A stretch of 13,871 nucleotides of DNA, taken from positions 1-13,871 of the forward strand of contig CAZMSZ010000191.1 of assembly GCA_964569055.1 (NCBI GenBank). Reading direction: 5' to 3'. A program made the translations under genes and the position numbers. Below the pieces are notes generated by a model. It did no database searches. It worked only from the letters and a program-made list of their open reading frames with translations, and was not told the origin of the DNA. This document shows positions 12,113 to 13,871 of this stretch, piece after piece; position 1 is the first letter of the stretch, and each line of letters opens with the position of its first letter. Origin of the DNA: JAWLGW01 sp964569055 (GTDB lineage Bacteria > Planctomycetota > J058).

Positions 12113-12660
12113 GGCCACACCTCCACCTGCAGGAGCGCTCGCAGCCGCGCGAGCGCCTTCCCCACGCGGCGGCGCACCGCGTCGGGGTGAAGCCCGAGCG
12201 CCGCGCCGATCTCGCCGTAGGTGAGGCCGCGCGACGCCTTGAGGCAGAACGCCTCGCGCTCTTCGGCGCCGAGGCTGGCGAGCGCGCTGGCGAACGCCGC
12301 CCGCTCCTCGTCGGCGACCAGGCCCGCGAACGGCGGCGCCTCCTCGCGCGGGGCCTGCTCCTCGCGCAGCCCTCCTTGGGCCACGTAGCGCCGCCCTCGC
12401 CGGCGGCGCTCGTTGAGGGCCAGGTTGCGGACGACCGTGTACAGCAGCGCCTTGAACCGCCCCTGCCCGCGCCGACGCTGCAGGAGGTTCAAGAACGCTT
12501 GCTGGACGAGGTCCTCGGCCGTGGCGAGGTCACCCGTCAGCCCGCGCGCGTAGGCCACGGCCCCGCGGTAATGGCGGCGGAACAGCGCGCTGAACGCGCC
12601 GCGCGAGCCGGCGCGCCAGGCTCGCTCGAGCGCCTCGTCGCACACGTCGTCGTCGTTCAC
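12109..12660 (-). CDS. ECF-type RNA polymerase sigma factor
   Basis: A 183-residue sigma-70-family protein of the extracytoplasmic-function group, which directs RNA polymerase to stress or envelope promoters. Region 2 is at about 22-88 (FSALFRRHY, GDLATAEDLVQQAFLNLLQRR, FKALLYTVVRNLALNERRRR) and region 4 at about 122-175 (LASLGAEEREAFCLKASRGLTYGEIGAALGLHPDAVRRRVGKALARLRALL, helix-turn-helix). No extra domain is present. I chose the GTG at 12660, with GAGGGA 9 bases upstream; an ATG at 12735 with GGAG would add 25 residues, but those codons include rare ones for this genome (TGT, AGG, GGA, CGT), so they look non-coding. The Shine-Dalgarno sequence lies in a hairpin (12671-12698). The stop overlaps the anti-sigma ATG. 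Confidence 0.9.
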   Translation of the reverse strand: MNDDDVCDEALERAWRAGSRGAFSALFRRHYRGAVAYARGLTGDLATAEDLVQQAFLNLLQRRRGQGRFKALLYTVVRNLALNERRRRGRRYVAQGGLREEQAPREEAPPFAGLVADEERAAFASALASLGAEEREAFCLKASRGLTYGEIGAALGLHPDAVRRRVGKALARLRALLQVEVWP

Positions 12661-12670
12661 GCAGTCGCGT

Positions 12671-12698
12671 CCCTCGTGCCCCCTACACACCACGAGGG
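12671..12698 (-). promoter_or_regulatory. Hairpin occluding the sigma-factor ribosome site
   Basis: CCCTCGTG (12671-12678) and CACGAGGG (12691-12698) are perfect 8-bp inverted repeats with a 12-base spacer. In the minus-strand mRNA the 3' arm CACGAGGG includes the GAGGG Shine-Dalgarno sequence of the GTG at 12660, so folding would hide it. This could be an RNA thermometer, a leader switch or, at DNA level, an operator. The pairing is seen; the role is inferred and depends on the chosen start. Confidence 0.45.
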
Positions 12699-12786
12699 TA
12701 GCGCTGCGGCGCTCCTCCCGCGAACGCTTCCCCATCACCGCCGCTCCGGTGAGAACCATCTCGGGCGCAGCGTGTCGGCGAGCCCT

Positions 12787-12821
12787 CGGAATGCGTTTCA
12801 AATTCCGCCCAGGGCGAAACG
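12787..12821. promoter_or_regulatory. Interleaved inverted repeats in the divergent intergenic region
   Basis: CGGAAT (12787-12792) pairs with ATTCCG (12802-12807), and CGTTTC (12794-12799) pairs with GAAACG (12816-12821). The two inverted repeats interlock, so as RNA they would exclude each other unless a pseudoknot forms, and as DNA they could be two operators. They lie between the divergent sigma-factor and secreted-protein genes in an A/T-richer pocket. No clear sigma70 promoter is visible here for either gene; a weak TTAGAT (12854-12859) faces the secreted-protein gene. Confidence 0.35.
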
Positions 12822-12888
12822 ACCCCGGTCTCCAGGCATTTCTTTGAAAAGAGTTAGATCGGCACAAGCGGTGCTCAATGCGCCGGCC

Positions 12889-13871
12889 ATGACGCGCACC
12901 GTACCGGGACTCCTCCTCGCGCTCGTGCTCCTGCTCCCCGCGGTGGCGCACGCCCAGCCCGCGGCGCCCGACCGGCGCACCGGGCTCGCCCCCAGCCAGC
13001 CCGCGCTCGGGACCGACCAGCTCCTCGACTACATGCGGGCGGTCGAGTCGCTCACGACCGAGTTCGAGTGGGAGACCCGCGGCGACTCGCGCCGCCAGCT
13101 CCACGCCAGCCGGATCCGCATGGTCGCCCAGTGGGAGCGCCCGGCGAGCGGCGGGCCGCCCGTGCTGGTCGGGGCCACCATCCAGCCCGTGGCGGGCGGC
13201 CGGCTCCATTTCGGCGACCACGAGATCAACAAGATCACGATCAACCGCAAGGGCGAGATCCACCTCGACCGCAAGGGGATCGACGTCACGGTCTACAAGG
13301 TCACGCGCCAGCGCAACGGCGACCTCGTGCTCGACCTGCCCTGGTGGACCTTCGGCGACGTGACGATCAAGGCAGCCGACCTCGGCCCCGTGACCCTGAC
13401 CCGCTGGCCGCCCACGCTCGACGAGCTGCTGACCTCGGCCGCCGCGTTCAAGCCGAGCAGCGGCGGCGAGACGCAGCACGAGGGGCTGTTCACCTGGCGG
13501 CTGGCCGGCCGGGCCCGCGAGCACGCGTTCCCGGTGGAGGGCGGCGCGCTGCGCGCCGCGTCGCGCTTCGACCTCCGCGGCGGCGGCGTGCTGCGGCCCG
13601 ACGGCAGCTTCGAGACCGTCGGGACCAACCAGCTCACGCTCGAGCTGACCGTCGGCTCGACCCGCTACACCAAGGGCACGGGCAACCTCGACGCCGAGCT
13701 CCGCAGCGGCGCGGCGCGCTTCGACGGGCGCTACGCCGTCTCGGTGCCCGCGAGCGAGCGCGGCGCGTTCGCCATGACCGTCGACGGCCAGCTGAGCTAC
13801 TCGGTGGACGCCGACGCGATCCGCCTGAGCGTCCCGAGCGGCGCGCGGATCCGCGGCGAGGACGTGGCCCT
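12889..13871 (+). CDS. Secreted protein of unknown family, 3' end beyond window
   Basis: An open frame runs from ATG 12889 to the window edge without a stop (327 codons and two bases). Residues 1-22 are a clear signal peptide (MTRTV, a hydrophobic Leu/Val core, then AHA before Q23), so the protein is exported; no lipobox Cys is seen. The mature part begins with a Pro/Ala-rich linker, then alternates short beta-type stretches (LHFGDHEINKITINRKGEIHL, VTVYKVTRQRNGDLVLDLPWW) with many charged residues. Tandem motifs such as ASRFDLRGGG and GAARFDGRYAVSV suggest a repetitive beta-sheet fold. I do not recognise the family. There is no Shine-Dalgarno sequence. A four-codon reading frame (ATG 12878) ends in a TGA that overlaps this start, so re-initiation is possible. 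Codon use is like its neighbours. It diverges from the sigma factor and may be one of its targets. Confidence 0.8.
   Translation, partial: MTRTVPGLLLALVLLLPAVAHAQPAAPDRRTGLAPSQPALGTDQLLDYMRAVESLTTEFEWETRGDSRRQLHASRIRMVAQWERPASGGPPVLVGATIQPVAGGRLHFGDHEINKITINRKGEIHLDRKGIDVTVYKVTRQRNGDLVLDLPWWTFGDVTIKAADLGPVTLTRWPPTLDELLTSAAAFKPSSGGETQHEGLFTWRLAGRAREHAFPVEGGALRAASRFDLRGGGVLRPDGSFETVGTNQLTLELTVGSTRYTKGTGNLDAELRSGAARFDGRYAVSVPASERGAFAMTVDGQLSYSVDADAIRLSVPSGARIRGEDVA

Noticed and set aside
12109..13524. 471-codon minus-strand frame that would extend the sigma factor upstream
   Set aside because: The upstream 280 codons are antisense to the signal-peptide gene and have no sigma-like content. The sigma homology begins after about 12660.

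Overview
The window is GC-rich, tightly packed bacterial chromosome with G/C at nearly every third codon position. It holds eleven protein genes that I can support (two run off the ends), two tRNA genes and one long signal-recognition-particle RNA. I see no phage, insertion sequence, CRISPR array or other mobile DNA. The host is probably a Gram-negative-type bacterium with elaborate Ser/Thr-kinase signalling. Planctomycetota or a similar lineage is my guess, based on the Hanks-type kinase next to a DUF4388/PEGA/beta-propeller protein, a DUF1851 protein and an Alu-type SRP RNA. No single marker here proves the phylum.

Region 1 (1-3270, all minus strand). In transcription order this is ald (alanine dehydrogenase), a DUF1851-like tail-anchored protein, tRNA-Arg(ACG), tadA, tRNA-Ser(GGA), a 271-nt SRP RNA with Alu domain, and the first codons of dnaX. 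The order tadA - SRP RNA - dnaX is the one known from Bacillus subtilis. The tRNA-Arg(ACG) beside tadA is the classical substrate of the TadA wobble adenosine deaminase. A strong sigma70-like promoter (TTGACA-17-TACATT) precedes tRNA-Arg and could drive the whole RNA/tadA/SRP block.

Region 2 (3410-7691, plus strand). A cytoplasmic Hanks-type Ser/Thr kinase is followed by a 1026-residue membrane protein whose apparent order is DUF4388 (PATAN), GspE-N/MshEN-like helices, TPR-like helices, one membrane span, coiled coil, PEGA and beta-propeller. The kinase N-terminus and the second protein appear to share the same short helical module, so the two may form a signalling pair. The large gene has no Shine-Dalgarno sequence and a -10-like TAGAAT close to its ATG, so its mRNA may be nearly leaderless.

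Region 3 (7658-11605, minus strand). A probable operon encodes a membrane-anchored TPR-like protein with a His-rich and 9-residue-repeat tail, an RluD-family pseudouridine synthase without an ordinary start codon, an SppA-like S49 peptidase and RmlA (glucose-1-phosphate thymidylyltransferase). The last gene overlaps the convergent region-2 gene by 34 bp.

Region 4 (11711-13871). An ECF-type sigma factor and a zinc-finger, single-span anti-sigma factor overlap by ATGA on the minus strand. Divergent from them is the start of a secreted protein of unknown family that leaves the window open. The intergenic region carries interleaved inverted repeats, and a hairpin covers the sigma-factor Shine-Dalgarno sequence.
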